Source: Methanomassiliicoccus luminyensis B10
GTDB lineage: Archaea > Thermoplasmatota > Thermoplasmata > Methanomassiliicoccales > Methanomassiliicoccaceae
Direction of reading: 5' to 3'
DNA: 64,000 bases
NCBI RefSeq assembly: GCF_000308215.1
Contig: NZ_CAJE01000014.1
Coordinates: forward strand, 21,480 to 85,479
A program made the position numbers and the translations under genes. Shown piece by piece: positions 1 through 9,153 of the stretch; position 1 is the first letter of the stretch, and each line of letters starts with the position of its first letter. The notes below the pieces were generated by a model. The model was given only the letters and a program-made list of their open reading frames with translations, had not been told where the DNA came from and made no database searches.

Positions 1-2
1 AT

Positions 3-75
3 GGGTCTGTGGGGTAGCTTGGTATCCTTCCAGCTTGGGGTGCTGGTGACTCCGATTCAAATTCGGACAGACCCA
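3..75 (+). tRNA. tRNA-Pro (anticodon GGG)
   Basis: The sequence folds into a full cloverleaf. The acceptor stem GGGTCTG (3-9) pairs with CAGACCC (68-74), and A75 is the discriminator. The D-arm lies at about 12-28. The anticodon stem CCAGC (30-34) pairs with GCTGG (42-46) around a TTGGGGT loop, giving anticodon GGG (37-39). The T stem TCCGA/TCGGA encloses TTCAAAT. CCA follows directly at 76-78, so the 3' end is genomically encoded. Folded by eye; the D-stem has a weak closing pair. Confidence 0.9.
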
Positions 76-191
76 CCATAATTCTCATAACTCCCCCATA
101 ATGCATTCATACGTTCTAATTATCTCTGATATCAAATACGATTCTTCTAGCAAAAGCAATAAGTTGAGCGGGCACGTGAGAAAGCCCGTTC

Positions 192-608
192 ATGGAAGAG
201 AAGCCCCAGCGCAACGAGTTCGAGATCAGGATGTGCTTCGACTATGTCAACCAAATCAGGGACAGGGAGCAGAGGGCGAAGCAGCATAACGTCACCATCC
301 TAGTGCTGTTCTTGGGTGCTATCTCTTGGGCGCTGTTCTCCAGCGTCAACCTCGATCTTCCCCTCAGGCTGCTGCTGGTCGCCCTGCTCATCCTCCCCGT
401 CGTCATCATTCTCTATACGAGCCTAAAGATGAGCAGGACCGACCTGCAATGCCAGACGCTGCAGGCCATGATACTCAACGGCACCATAACGAACGCCAAG
501 GAGTTCATCGAGGCGTTCGACCGGACGGTCGCGAAGGAGCGGACCAGAATCAACCAGTGGATCGAGTCGGCGGTCGAGCTCGTCGATGAACGGAAGACTG
601 AGGAATGA
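192..608 (+). CDS. small membrane protein, unknown function
   Basis: A 138-residue protein with a charged N-terminus and two hydrophobic helices, at about residues 33-51 and 55-76, separated by a short polar turn. A cytoplasmic-looking, charged C-terminal helix follows. No enzyme motif is visible and I do not recognise the family. It lies alone between the tRNA-Pro gene and an HNH gene, with no close partner. The start at the ATG just after a short AT-rich leader is plausible but has no strong Shine-Dalgarno sequence. Confidence 0.6.
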   Translation: MEEKPQRNEFEIRMCFDYVNQIRDREQRAKQHNVTILVLFLGAISWALFSSVNLDLPLRLLLVALLILPVVIILYTSLKMSRTDLQCQTLQAMILNGTITNAKEFIEAFDRTVAKERTRINQWIESAVELVDERKTEE

Positions 609-773
609 GCGAGGCGAGTCGACCCTCAGTATCTCTCGACGGGGTCTCGCAAGGCCTGCCTGCATCCCTGAGTTGTACAATTCGATGAGATATATTATGA
701 ACTCCTCCCAGGCGATTTCTGGCATGAATCCCCCCATAATAACGATTATTGAACTCTACGTGGGTAGGCTCCA

Positions 774-1394
774 ATGAATGTTGGAACAGATAGGAATTAT
801 TGTATTACCAACCATGATTCCAATCATGGAAATGATAAGTATGCAGATATTTTTTCCATCAGCATGAAGCAGCTCTATCCATCGTACGAGCTTTCGTGGA
901 GAACAGAGGAAGATGAAAAATTCCGAGGGAGCGCTGCCTGGAAAAAGATACGCCTCCGCATCCTGGAGCGAGATGACTTCACCTGCGCATACTGTGGTTA
1001 TCGCTCTGAGAAGAGACAGCAGGTCAATCATATCGATGGTGATCCAAAGAACAACGAAGATGAGAACCTCGAAACGATCTGTCCAGACTGCCACAGGGTA
1101 ATGCATTCCGGGCTTTGGTGCACCAAGATGCATACCATGAGGTTGTATAGCCGATCAAATTATTCTCAAAACGACATCATCAGGATAACCAGGGAAATGC
1201 GTTCCCAGGGGCACAGCGACGAGGGGATTGTCAAGCATCTTGGCCTCGAAGGACCATTGCCTTGGATGCAAGACCTGGAGTATCTAAGATCATTGTACGC
1301 GTTCAACGCCTCAGGTGTGCCGATGCCGACGCCCAAGCGGTTCTTGACCGAGGAAGAGCAGAAGGCCCGCCTGAAGAATCGCGATAAATGGTGA
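774..1394 (+). CDS. HNH endonuclease
   Basis: The central part carries a classic zinc-bound HNH nuclease fold: C71-x2-C74, VNHIDGDPKNN (H86 is the general base, N94 nearby), then C103-x2-C106-H107 and a final H111. The family cleaves DNA and is found in mobile elements, restriction systems and stand-alone housekeeping forms. The preceding SAAWKKIRLRILERDDFTC segment is typical of McrA-like HNH proteins. The C-terminal 90 residues are not recognised. An internal ATG at 864 (residue 31) could be the true start, because the first 30 residues look unstructured. Codon use is more AT-rich than downstream genes. Together with the adjacent tRNA this hints at an acquired segment. Confidence 0.8.
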   Translation: MNVGTDRNYCITNHDSNHGNDKYADIFSISMKQLYPSYELSWRTEEDEKFRGSAAWKKIRLRILERDDFTCAYCGYRSEKRQQVNHIDGDPKNNEDENLETICPDCHRVMHSGLWCTKMHTMRLYSRSNYSQNDIIRITREMRSQGHSDEGIVKHLGLEGPLPWMQDLEYLRSLYAFNASGVPMPTPKRFLTEEEQKARLKNRDKW

Positions 1395-1529
1395 TTTGAG
1401 CCCTCCGCCTCACGGTTAATCGGTTGATAGCGAGTGCATTCCTCCCAACCCCTCAACCGCCCCACCGATCGTCCCCGAACCATTTATAGCTATTCAGCGG
1501 CATAGGCCCTCCGGAGGGATAGTGGGGGC

Positions 1530-4500
1530 ATGCCGCGGCTCGCTAGCATACGTACCAATAGGGCTCTGAAGTTCGCGGCCCTGTCGCTGTTCTTCCTCGC
1601 CCTCACATTATTCCTGTTCCGCAACCTCATCGACGGCGAGTACATCACCGGCACCGATGCCATGTCCACGGTGCTGTGGCCAAAAATGCAGGCTGCCGGC
1701 GATTCCTTCTTCTCAACCTGGGACTACTTCGTTTCCGCCGGCATGCTCTCATACCAGTCGCCCGCCTACGCCGCCTCCAACGCCATAATGCTCGGCCTGC
1801 TACAGATCCCCGCTGTCGTCTACGCCAAGCTCCAGTTCACGGTGTCATTCTGGCTCGCCGGCATGCTCTCGTTCTACGTCCTCCGCGCCATGACCTCCTC
1901 CGACAGGGCGGCCTTCCTAGGCTCGCTGGTCTATATCGGCAACGGCGCGTTCATAGGCCAGATCGTAGAAGGCCACCTGGGCTTCGTCACCGCCTATCCC
2001 TTCCTGATCCTCATCTTCTACCTCTTCTACGACGCCTACATCAACGGCATATCGAAGAAGACCATCGCCCTGCCGGCCATCTTGCTGCTGTACGGAGGGT
2101 TCGCAGCGCCGCACATGGTCTTCCTGGCGGCGGTGATGATGATCGCCTACGCCGCGTCAGACCTGATATTCCGCTTCCTCGCCCGTCGGAGGGAACGGTT
2201 CATTTACAAGATCGCTCTCACCGCCTCCCTCTCCTTTGTGCTGGTCCTCCCCGTCGCCTACGCCATCCTGGTGCTGGGCGGCTCCAGCGCCTACGGGGCC
2301 TCTTACACTATCGAGGATGCCGCCAACGGCTCCAACTGGCTCCTCGGCGCGCTGACATTGGGGGGCGCCGAGCTCACCAACACCTACGCTGTTTACGGGG
2401 TCCGCCCGGGAGCGGCCCTGATGGGGGCGACCCAGCTCCTGGCGCTGCCGTTGTTCTTCCTGGCCCTCCTCAGCCTACTGGTCGAGAAGCGCAGGAAGCT
2501 TACCGTCCCCTTGTGGGTGGCCGCGGCGTTCACCATACTGCTGTCCATGGGGCCGAACTCGCCCCTGGGCTTCCTGTTCACTCTGGCATATGATAACATT
2601 CCCCTCATCGACTCGTTCCGCGCGCTGTCCCGCTTCTCCATGGTGACTGCGGTGTTCTACTCCGTGCTGATCGCCGTCCTGGTGGCCAACCTGGGCGAGG
2701 TATCGCAGAAGCTCCGCAGGATGGCAGCGGGCCTGGCTCCCCGGTTCCAGATCTGGATCTGGAAAGTGTCGGGAAGGCCTCAGTCCATTCTGGTGGCGGT
2801 GCTGTTGATCTCCTCGCTCAGCGGGCTCGCCGTCCTCGCCGACGGCAATGCCGTCAGGGCGTTCCACATGCCTTCAGAGTACACGGAGCCGTTCGAGTAC
2901 ATCGAGACCGAGGACGGGAACGGCTACTACAAGATATACACCCTGCCGATGCTCGGCGACCTCTACAACCACCCCGATCGGCCCAATCCAACCAGCTACG
3001 GCTATCCGAAAGGGACTACTCTAGATCCTGGCGCGTACCTGCCGGTGACCATCAACGAAAGGGGGATGTCCCATTTCGTCACGAGCTCCAACTATTGGGC
3101 AGGCATGCGCGATATCATGGACGTCCGGCAGTTCGGTTACCAGTCCACTCTTCAGCTCCTCGGTTCCTCGGCGGCAGTGAAGTACGTGGTCGACCAGTGG
3201 TACGCTCCGGACGAGGAGAAGGGGTACTTCGCGAGCATGAACGGGGGAATCGTGGTTGCTGAGTTCGACAGCGGGGCCAGGGTCATCATGATCGACTCGT
3301 TCTCCTCGCCGCTCAAGGCCCAGAGCGGTCTGATCGTCGGTTCCGGAGGCATCGACACCATGTACCTGCTGATTGGTGCCGGCGTCTTTGATCCATCGAA
3401 CGATGCGTACGCCTCGTTCCAGTGGGCCGATGGCTCCAATGTCGAGAACATCCTCGGTGCTAGTGAGCTGATCGTGCTCCGCAACGGGGACCTCCTCGAG
3501 CTCGGGTACGAGCTCGGGTACATGGACGATATTCTGTTCGATCTCCCTAGTGCGGTGAACGAGCACCGCAGCAACGATACGGTTAGGTGGGTGCAGTACG
3601 TCGATTCCGGCGCGGGAGAGGTGGGTGTCACCACCAATGGAACGAACTCTTTAACTGTTGAACCGAACAAGGACGTTGACTACGGATCGAACCTGAAGTT
3701 CAGGGCGCTGTTCGGCCCGGACCAGGGCGTGCTTGAGGTGAGGATCAACGGGCAGGTGGTCAGCTACGTTGACACGAGCGCTCCGTTCACCGGGTGGGAG
3801 TGGTTCACCGTCGACGTGCCTAGCGACGTCGAGCGCATCGACTCCGTCACCTTCACCGGTTCGGACGACGGGAAGGCGGTAACGATCTCCGACGCGGCCA
3901 TATTCGCCGGCGATACTGAGGAGGAATTGGGATCGAAGGTGAAGGAGCTCCTTTCACCGTACCGCTCCAAGATCGGTTACGTCTACACCCCGCTGTACCT
4001 GTACCTGCACGATCCGTCGATCGAGGTAGGCAACTGGGATCAGGGGAACGGCGTGATGTCGTTCGGCAGCTCCCTCAACGTTCCGGTGAGCACCGTCTTC
4101 GACAGCGATCTCCGACTGTCGGTGTACGCCCCGGACTGGGGAGCGAGGAGCATAGAGTTCAACGGTGTTTCCAGTTCTGGCTCGTGGAACTCATCAGGCG
4201 CATATCACTACGAGCTAGGCACCGTCGCCGCCGGAACTCATGATCTACGAGTGTTCGGCGACGGAACGTACGGTCTCACGTTGCTGCCGGAGTATGAGTC
4301 TGCCATGATCGCGCCGACCATAAGTTATGAACAAGTTTCGTCGACGGAGTGGCGCGTGTCGGTCACGAACGCATCGGGGCCGTTCATCCTCAAGTTCTCC
4401 GAAGGAACGAGCGAGTTCTGGACGATAGATGGTGCCGATGCCACGTGGTTCCGATCGGACTACCTGGCCAACGCGTTCATTGTTAACGGGTCTGGGGATC

Positions 4501-4655
4501 TGCAGCTTACATTGCTGTTCTCGAAGCAGGCCGGCTACGACGCGTTCCTGCAGCTGTACGTGCTGGCCATCATCGCTTCGACCGGAGTGGTGGCAGCGGC
4601 GTACGCCTATGCGCGGTGGGGGGCGCGGGAAGAGGAGAATAGAGCGTTAGGGTGA
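1530..4655 (+). CDS. very large YfhO-like polytopic membrane protein
   Basis: A 1041-residue protein with a hydrophobic N-terminal half of about 10-12 membrane helices (residues about 12-435). A roughly 550-residue extracytoplasmic beta-rich part follows, then one C-terminal helix (about 1005-1025) and a short charged tail. The layout and the early pattern (ITGTDAMSTVLWPKM, then repeated helices) resemble the YfhO/GT-C family of putative glycosyltransferases that modify cell-surface polymers. The substrate cannot be told. The start ATG follows a purine-rich GGAGGG and GTGGGGG leader, and a TTTATA box lies about 40 bp upstream. The last 45 codons recur as a decayed copy at about 11041-11192. 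Confidence 0.65.
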   Translation: MPRLASIRTNRALKFAALSLFFLALTLFLFRNLIDGEYITGTDAMSTVLWPKMQAAGDSFFSTWDYFVSAGMLSYQSPAYAASNAIMLGLLQIPAVVYAKLQFTVSFWLAGMLSFYVLRAMTSSDRAAFLGSLVYIGNGAFIGQIVEGHLGFVTAYPFLILIFYLFYDAYINGISKKTIALPAILLLYGGFAAPHMVFLAAVMMIAYAASDLIFRFLARRRERFIYKIALTASLSFVLVLPVAYAILVLGGSSAYGASYTIEDAANGSNWLLGALTLGGAELTNTYAVYGVRPGAALMGATQLLALPLFFLALLSLLVEKRRKLTVPLWVAAAFTILLSMGPNSPLGFLFTLAYDNIPLIDSFRALSRFSMVTAVFYSVLIAVLVANLGEVSQKLRRMAAGLAPRFQIWIWKVSGRPQSILVAVLLISSLSGLAVLADGNAVRAFHMPSEYTEPFEYIETEDGNGYYKIYTLPMLGDLYNHPDRPNPTSYGYPKGTTLDPGAYLPVTINERGMSHFVTSSNYWAGMRDIMDVRQFGYQSTLQLLGSSAAVKYVVDQWYAPDEEKGYFASMNGGIVVAEFDSGARVIMIDSFSSPLKAQSGLIVGSGGIDTMYLLIGAGVFDPSNDAYASFQWADGSNVENILGASELIVLRNGDLLELGYELGYMDDILFDLPSAVNEHRSNDTVRWVQYVDSGAGEVGVTTNGTNSLTVEPNKDVDYGSNLKFRALFGPDQGVLEVRINGQVVSYVDTSAPFTGWEWFTVDVPSDVERIDSVTFTGSDDGKAVTISDAAIFAGDTEEELGSKVKELLSPYRSKIGYVYTPLYLYLHDPSIEVGNWDQGNGVMSFGSSLNVPVSTVFDSDLRLSVYAPDWGARSIEFNGVSSSGSWNSSGAYHYELGTVAAGTHDLRVFGDGTYGLTLLPEYESAMIAPTISYEQVSSTEWRVSVTNASGPFILKFSEGTSEFWTIDGADATWFRSDYLANAFIVNGSGDLQLTLLFSKQAGYDAFLQLYVLAIIASTGVVAAAYAYARWGAREEENRALG

Positions 4656-5288
4656 AGTGAAATCAGTATCTGAGAGAAAGATAAAAGTGTACTCTCAGCA
4701 AGCTAAGCTAGGAAGGGCGCTAATAAAATCCTTATATGCACTATCTCAATATGCAAATTTCAGAGGGGGAAAGCGTCGGCCGAGTCCTCAGCAAACAAGG
4801 TTGACAATGCGCATATTAAGGGATTTGTATCTGATATGATTTTATATTAGTAAATATTGGCCACCCACCCCACTACCCCAGGGGAGGTTTGTGTAGGGAC
4901 ATATTCTAGGGGTGGGGGGGGGGGGTCGATATATCCTCCCCTCACAGGGTTAAAAAGTAATAGCAAGCAGGGGAATCAACAGACCCTTATTCCCTTCATG
5001 CAAAGGTCAAGAAAAGGGGGGGGGCGCCCCCTCATCCTTGCCGATCATCACATCGGACGATTTGATGCCATGACCTCATCACCAGGCTCATCCCAAGGTC
5101 CGCGATTGATTCCTTGGTAATTTTAGAGATTTTTTTGCCGCTTCACGAGGGGCGTTGGCCCCCCCCCCTGAGGTGCTCTACTATAGGCAAATTTATCTTC
5201 TCCGATACTATCGATGTCCGAGCCTGGGGCCCATCATCGATCCGAAAGGTCGGCCGCAGGAACAAGAACAACAATCGGTGCGGACCAC
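4656..5288. other. long intergenic region with G and C homopolymer tracts
   Basis: I see no convincing gene here; the short open frames have no recognisable protein. It contains a run of 13 G (4914-4926), a run of 9 G ending in the perfect palindrome GGGGGCGCCCCC (5020-5031), and a run of 10 C (5159-5168). The first 45 bases after the YfhO-like stop resemble the sequence after the decayed copy near 11190. AT-rich patches at 4720-4860 and 5120-5210 could hold promoters; the latter would serve the signalling operon. Confidence 0.6.
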
Positions 5289-6659
5289 ATGGACAATCTG
5301 ACCGTCGAGCTGCTGATCTCACTTGCCGAGATAATGTGCGTAATCATCGTCATCGCGTACGTGGTCACCCGCACCAAGATGTTCAATGACGTCCTGGACG
5401 GCAAGCGCCGCTGGAAGAATCTGCTCTTCCTCATGGTGACGTTCGGCCTCCTCTCCATCTTCGGCACCTATGCCGGAACTGATGTAATGGGCGCCAAGGT
5501 CAACGTCCGCGACCTCGGCCCCATGATCGCCGGGCTGGTGGGCGGCCCGGTGGCGGGCATCGGGGCCGGGCTGATCGGAGGATTCCACAGGCTGCTCTTC
5601 GTGGGCGGGGACACCACCCTCTCCTGCTCCCTGGCCACCATGTTCGCCGGCCTCTTCGGGAGCATCATATGGTACCTGGCGGGCAAGAAGTTCCCCGGCA
5701 TACTGGTAGCCGTCTCCTTCGCCGTTCTGCAGGAGTCGTTCCACATGGGTCTGACCCTGCTCATAGTAACGCCGTACCCCTACGCCGTGGAGGTGGTCCA
5801 GCAGGTCGGCCCGGCCATGATCATCATCAACAGCCTGGGCATGCTGATATTTGCCTACATCATCAACAACCTCATACGGGAGAAGGCCACCAAGGAGGAG
5901 CGCGACCGCTTCCACGACACCCTGGAGAAGGAGAAGTTCGAGATGGAGGTGGCCAAGAGCATCCAGCAGGACTTCCTGCCCAAGAACGGACCGGCCGTCA
6001 GGGGGTTCGACACCTACGCCCTCAACGTCCCCGCCAAGGAGGTGGGCGGGGACTTCTACGACTTCATAGACCTGGGGGACGGGCGGTCCGGCCTGGTCAT
6101 CGCCGACGTCTCCGGCAAGGGAGTTCCCGGCGCGATTTACATGGTGCTGTCCCGCACGGTCCTGAGGGCGACCTCCGTCAAGGCGTCCAGCCCCGCCCAG
6201 GCGGTGGCTGAGGCCAACCGCCTGATCTACGAGACCTCCGATTCAGGAATGTTCGTGACCCTGTTCTACGCCATCCTGGACCCGGCCACGGGGAAGCTGA
6301 CCTACGCCAACGCCGGCCACAACCCGCCCATGCTCCTCCGCGGCGGGGCCATTGCCGAGCTGGGAGGGAAGGGCATCGCCCTAGGGGCGACGGACGACAC
6401 CACGCCGGAAGAGAAGGACCTGGTCCTGAACGCAGGGGACATCATACTGTTCTACACCGACGGGGTCACCGAGGCCAACGGCCTCGGCGGGGAGCTGTAC
6501 GGGGAGGAGCGGCTCCGGACGACCCTGAACCGGCTGGCGGGGTCGTCGGCCATGGAGATCGTGGAAGGGATCAAGAAGGACGTCCTGGAGTTCACCAAGG
6601 GCGAGGTCCAGTTCGACGACATCACCCTCATGGTCCTGAAGGTGGGGGCGAGATCGTGA
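5289..6659 (+). CDS. LytS-type membrane sensor with SpoIIE/RsbU PP2C phosphatase
   Basis: A 456-residue protein in two parts. The first 185 residues form a 5TM-5TMR_LYT membrane sensor, seen in the NVRDLGPMIAGLVGGPVAG and GLIGGFHRLLF motifs. A helical linker rich in E/K leads to a PP2C-type phosphatase, with EVGGDFYDF, IADVSGKGVPGA, TYANAGHNPP and LFYTDGVTEA supplying the metal-binding aspartates. The family dephosphorylates a STAS anti-anti-sigma protein. Such a protein is encoded two genes on, with an RsbW-like kinase overlapping this stop, so a partner-switching module is clear. I chose the ATG at 5289 over the one at 5214 because the membrane domain begins immediately after it. Confidence 0.88.
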   Translation: MDNLTVELLISLAEIMCVIIVIAYVVTRTKMFNDVLDGKRRWKNLLFLMVTFGLLSIFGTYAGTDVMGAKVNVRDLGPMIAGLVGGPVAGIGAGLIGGFHRLLFVGGDTTLSCSLATMFAGLFGSIIWYLAGKKFPGILVAVSFAVLQESFHMGLTLLIVTPYPYAVEVVQQVGPAMIIINSLGMLIFAYIINNLIREKATKEERDRFHDTLEKEKFEMEVAKSIQQDFLPKNGPAVRGFDTYALNVPAKEVGGDFYDFIDLGDGRSGLVIADVSGKGVPGAIYMVLSRTVLRATSVKASSPAQAVAEANRLIYETSDSGMFVTLFYAILDPATGKLTYANAGHNPPMLLRGGAIAELGGKGIALGATDDTTPEEKDLVLNAGDIILFYTDGVTEANGLGGELYGEERLRTTLNRLAGSSAMEIVEGIKKDVLEFTKGEVQFDDITLMVLKVGARS

Positions 6660-7096
6660 GCGTTCGTGAGCGGAAGCGCTTCGAGGCCGAGCTCGGCCGC
6701 CTGGACGAGATCCTGGAGTTCGTCGGGTCAGGGGCGGAACATTTGGAGGATACGGAGCGGAGGTCGGACCTGCTGGTGGCGGCGGAGGAAGCGTTCACCA
6801 ATATCGCCAAGCACGCCTACGAGGATGGGGGCGAGGTCGAGATAGAGATGGAAGCAGGACCGAACGGCGTCCTCCTCACCTTCTGCGATGGGGGAAAACC
6901 GTTCGACCCCCGCAGCGTGCCCCCGCCGGACCTGGACATCGAAGCCGAGGAGCGGGCAGTAGGAGGCCTGGGGGTGCACCTCATGATGAATCTGGTGGAC
7001 GAGGTCCGCTACCGGCGCGAGGAAGGGAGGAACGTGCTCACCCTGGTGGTGGGCACCGATAGTAACGATCCGAAGAGCAAGGGAGAGGAGAGCTGA
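6656..7096 (+). CDS. RsbW/SpoIIAB-like serine kinase (HATPase_c)
   Basis: A 146-residue single-domain GHKL ATPase. The N box is VAAEEAFTNIAKHAY, the G1 box FCDGGKPFDP and the G2 box GGLGVHLMMN, the order found in anti-sigma factor kinases. The family phosphorylates a STAS-domain antagonist and binds a target protein when the antagonist is phosphorylated. Its GTG start overlaps the stop of the phosphatase gene (GTGA), implying coupled translation, and the STAS gene follows 5 bp downstream. Archaea have no sigma factors, so its target must be something else; none is evident here apart from the fourth gene of the operon. Confidence 0.87.
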   Translation: MSVRERKRFEAELGRLDEILEFVGSGAEHLEDTERRSDLLVAAEEAFTNIAKHAYEDGGEVEIEMEAGPNGVLLTFCDGGKPFDPRSVPPPDLDIEAEERAVGGLGVHLMMNLVDEVRYRREEGRNVLTLVVGTDSNDPKSKGEES

Positions 7097-7101
7097 GCGC
7101 A

Positions 7102-7431
7102 ATGGAGATCACAGAGAGCTTGAGCAACGGGACCAAGATAATCCGCACCGCGGGGCGGATCGACGCCTACTCGGCCAAGACCCTGGAGGACTGCCTCAAG
7201 AAGGCTATCGACGGGGGCGACCGCAGCATACTGGTGAGCCTGAAGGACACCGACTACATCAGCAGCGGGGGCCTGAGGGTGTTCCTGGCGACCCTGAAGG
7301 AGCTCCGCAAGAGCGGCGGCTCCCTCAAGCTGTGCTGCCTCTCCCCCGGCGTGCTGAAGATATTCAAGCTGGCCGGGTTCACCACCATATTCAGCATCTT
7401 CGGGACGGAGCAGGAAGCGCTGGCGGTCTGA
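7102..7431 (+). CDS. STAS-domain anti-anti-sigma-factor-like protein
   Basis: A 109-residue STAS domain of SpoIIAA/RsbV size. The phosphorylation loop reads DTDYISSGGLRVFL, where the conserved serine of the DSSGLG signature is present. It is the expected substrate of the adjacent kinase and phosphatase. The gene starts with ATG five bases after the kinase stop and ends two bases before the next ATG, so all four genes form one transcript. In bacteria the unphosphorylated form sequesters the kinase and frees a regulator. Confidence 0.88.
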   Translation: MEITESLSNGTKIIRTAGRIDAYSAKTLEDCLKKAIDGGDRSILVSLKDTDYISSGGLRVFLATLKELRKSGGSLKLCCLSPGVLKIFKLAGFTTIFSIFGTEQEALAV

Positions 7432-7433
7432 CC

Positions 7434-9116
7434 ATGCCTTCGCTGGAGAACGGCAAGTGGCAGCCCATACCGGGGCTCCCCGGAGCGGAGATGTTCCCGT
7501 TCATCCGGAAGCCGGACATCGTGTCCTGCAACTCCTACCTCATCAGGACGCCGTCCGAGCTGGTGGTCATCGACCCGGGCGCCGACGCCGAGCAGATGGC
7601 CCGCATCCTGGACATGGTGCGCGAGGAGGCCGGCAACGGCCGGAGCATCACGTTCTACCTCACCCATTGCCACGTGGACCACTGCTTCCAGATCGCATCG
7701 GCCTACCGCGACGGCACCATCGGCCCCATAGATCTGGTGGTCCAGCAGGCCGGGGCGGAGGCCCTGAGGGAGCTGGACGCCGATCTCACCCAGGCCCGCA
7801 TCATGGGCTGGACCTTCCCGCCGTCGTTCCTGGAGGTCCGCTACTCCTCGCTGCTATCAAAAAGCAGCCTCACCGGGGAGCTGTCCCTTGGGACCAGGAT
7901 GGACGTGCTGCCGACCGAGGAGGGCATGACCGTGAACCGACAGGTCGTCCCGCTGGACGGCGGGGAGATGGAGGTGTTCCACACCCCCGGCCACAGCCCC
8001 GACAGCGTCTGCTACCTGGTCGGGAAATACCTGTTGTCCGGCGACCTTCTGTTCGCCGCTGAGCCGGGAGTGGCCGGCCAGGTTGGCTGGGACCGCGACG
8101 CCCTGGTGACCTCGGTGAGGAACGCGCTGTGGCTGCTGAGGGCCAGGGACATCGAGCTGTGCTGCCCTGGCCACGGCCGCCCGGTGGACAAGAAGACCGC
8201 TCAGGCTATACTAGAGAGCATGCTGAAGAGGGCGGGCGAGCTCGGCTCCATCCACACCTACGACCTGGACAGGGTCCGCTTCACCTCCGACTACGCGCTG
8301 GACATACTGATGGAGGCGAACGAGGCGTTCACCGTCCTGGCGGGGCGGCTATACTACCTGTCGTACTACCTGGAGGAGCTGGAGGAGTCCGAGGAGGCCC
8401 GCCGGTGCATGGAGGCCATCCAGGCCGACAAGATCGACGAGCTGCTGGCCTCATTCCACAGCTTCGTGGAGGAGTTCAAGGAGGGCCGCAAGGTCCAGCT
8501 CCAGGTCGTCCTGAAGGCCGTCCAGACCATCCAGTCCATCGAGCGCCTGTTCACCGGCACCCATTTGGAGGAGCTCATGGAAGCGTCCCTGCTGCGGAAA
8601 ACCTCCCGGCTCCTGGTCGACTTCACCAACGCCATCAAGGGGGTGGAGTTCCAGACTGACCCCGTCCGCTCCAGCCTGGACGACCTGGTGGAGAGGACCG
8701 TGGAAGCATTGGCCTCTCCCCCGCCCCCAGAGGACGAGATACTGAACGCGGTGGGCGACGACCGGGCCTACCTGGCAGCGCTGGCGAAGAGGATAGCTCA
8801 TCTACCAATCTACGATGACGTCAGCTTCGCCGTGGGGAGAGGAGACGCGAACGTCCTCGCCGACGAGGGGCGGTTCATCGACGCCCTGTGCAGCCTCCTC
8901 GAGGAGTACGTGGGAGTGGAGGCGAGGACCATATCGCTGGAGGTCCGAGACGGGGACAAGCCCGTACTGTTGGTCTCCAGCGAGAGAGACGTGAGCATGC
9001 TGAGCACGGAGAAGCGGAGGGCCCATCGCCGGCGCTTCGAGCTCGCCGGAGCGAAGATGTGGGAGGAGGACGAGCCCGCTTCCTTCGTCATCGAGTTCGA
9101 GAGGGCGGGATCTTAG
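7434..9116 (+). CDS. metallo-beta-lactamase-fold protein with degenerate histidine-kinase-like tail
   Basis: A 560-residue protein. Residues about 20-250 are a metallo-beta-lactamase hydrolase domain: THCHVDH at 77-83, HTPGHSPDS, SGDLLFA and a late PGHGRPV supply the metal ligands. The rest is helical and then shows a pattern reminiscent of a sensor kinase: a long dimerisation-like helix pair, and NVLADEGRFIDALCSLLEEY resembling an N box. The catalytic G boxes are poor, so kinase activity is doubtful. It is the last gene of the partner-switching operon and is a likely output or target. The substrate of the hydrolase domain is unknown. The start ATG lies two bases after the STAS stop. Confidence 0.75.
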   Translation: MPSLENGKWQPIPGLPGAEMFPFIRKPDIVSCNSYLIRTPSELVVIDPGADAEQMARILDMVREEAGNGRSITFYLTHCHVDHCFQIASAYRDGTIGPIDLVVQQAGAEALRELDADLTQARIMGWTFPPSFLEVRYSSLLSKSSLTGELSLGTRMDVLPTEEGMTVNRQVVPLDGGEMEVFHTPGHSPDSVCYLVGKYLLSGDLLFAAEPGVAGQVGWDRDALVTSVRNALWLLRARDIELCCPGHGRPVDKKTAQAILESMLKRAGELGSIHTYDLDRVRFTSDYALDILMEANEAFTVLAGRLYYLSYYLEELEESEEARRCMEAIQADKIDELLASFHSFVEEFKEGRKVQLQVVLKAVQTIQSIERLFTGTHLEELMEASLLRKTSRLLVDFTNAIKGVEFQTDPVRSSLDDLVERTVEALASPPPPEDEILNAVGDDRAYLAALAKRIAHLPIYDDVSFAVGRGDANVLADEGRFIDALCSLLEEYVGVEARTISLEVRDGDKPVLLVSSERDVSMLSTEKRRAHRRRFELAGAKMWEEDEPASFVIEFERAGS

Positions 9117-9153
9117 GCATGGCGGGGGGCCCGCCGCGCGGACCGACGGACCG

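Noticed and set aside
1676..2593. Long open frame of 305 codons in another frame of the YfhO-like gene
   Set aside because: High Arg/Pro/His content and no domain; it is an out-of-frame shadow of a GC-rich gene with clear membrane helices in the true frame.
5114..5389. Short open frame overlapping the start of the LytS-type gene
   Set aside because: Covers homopolymer tracts and ends inside the true gene in another frame; no recognisable protein.
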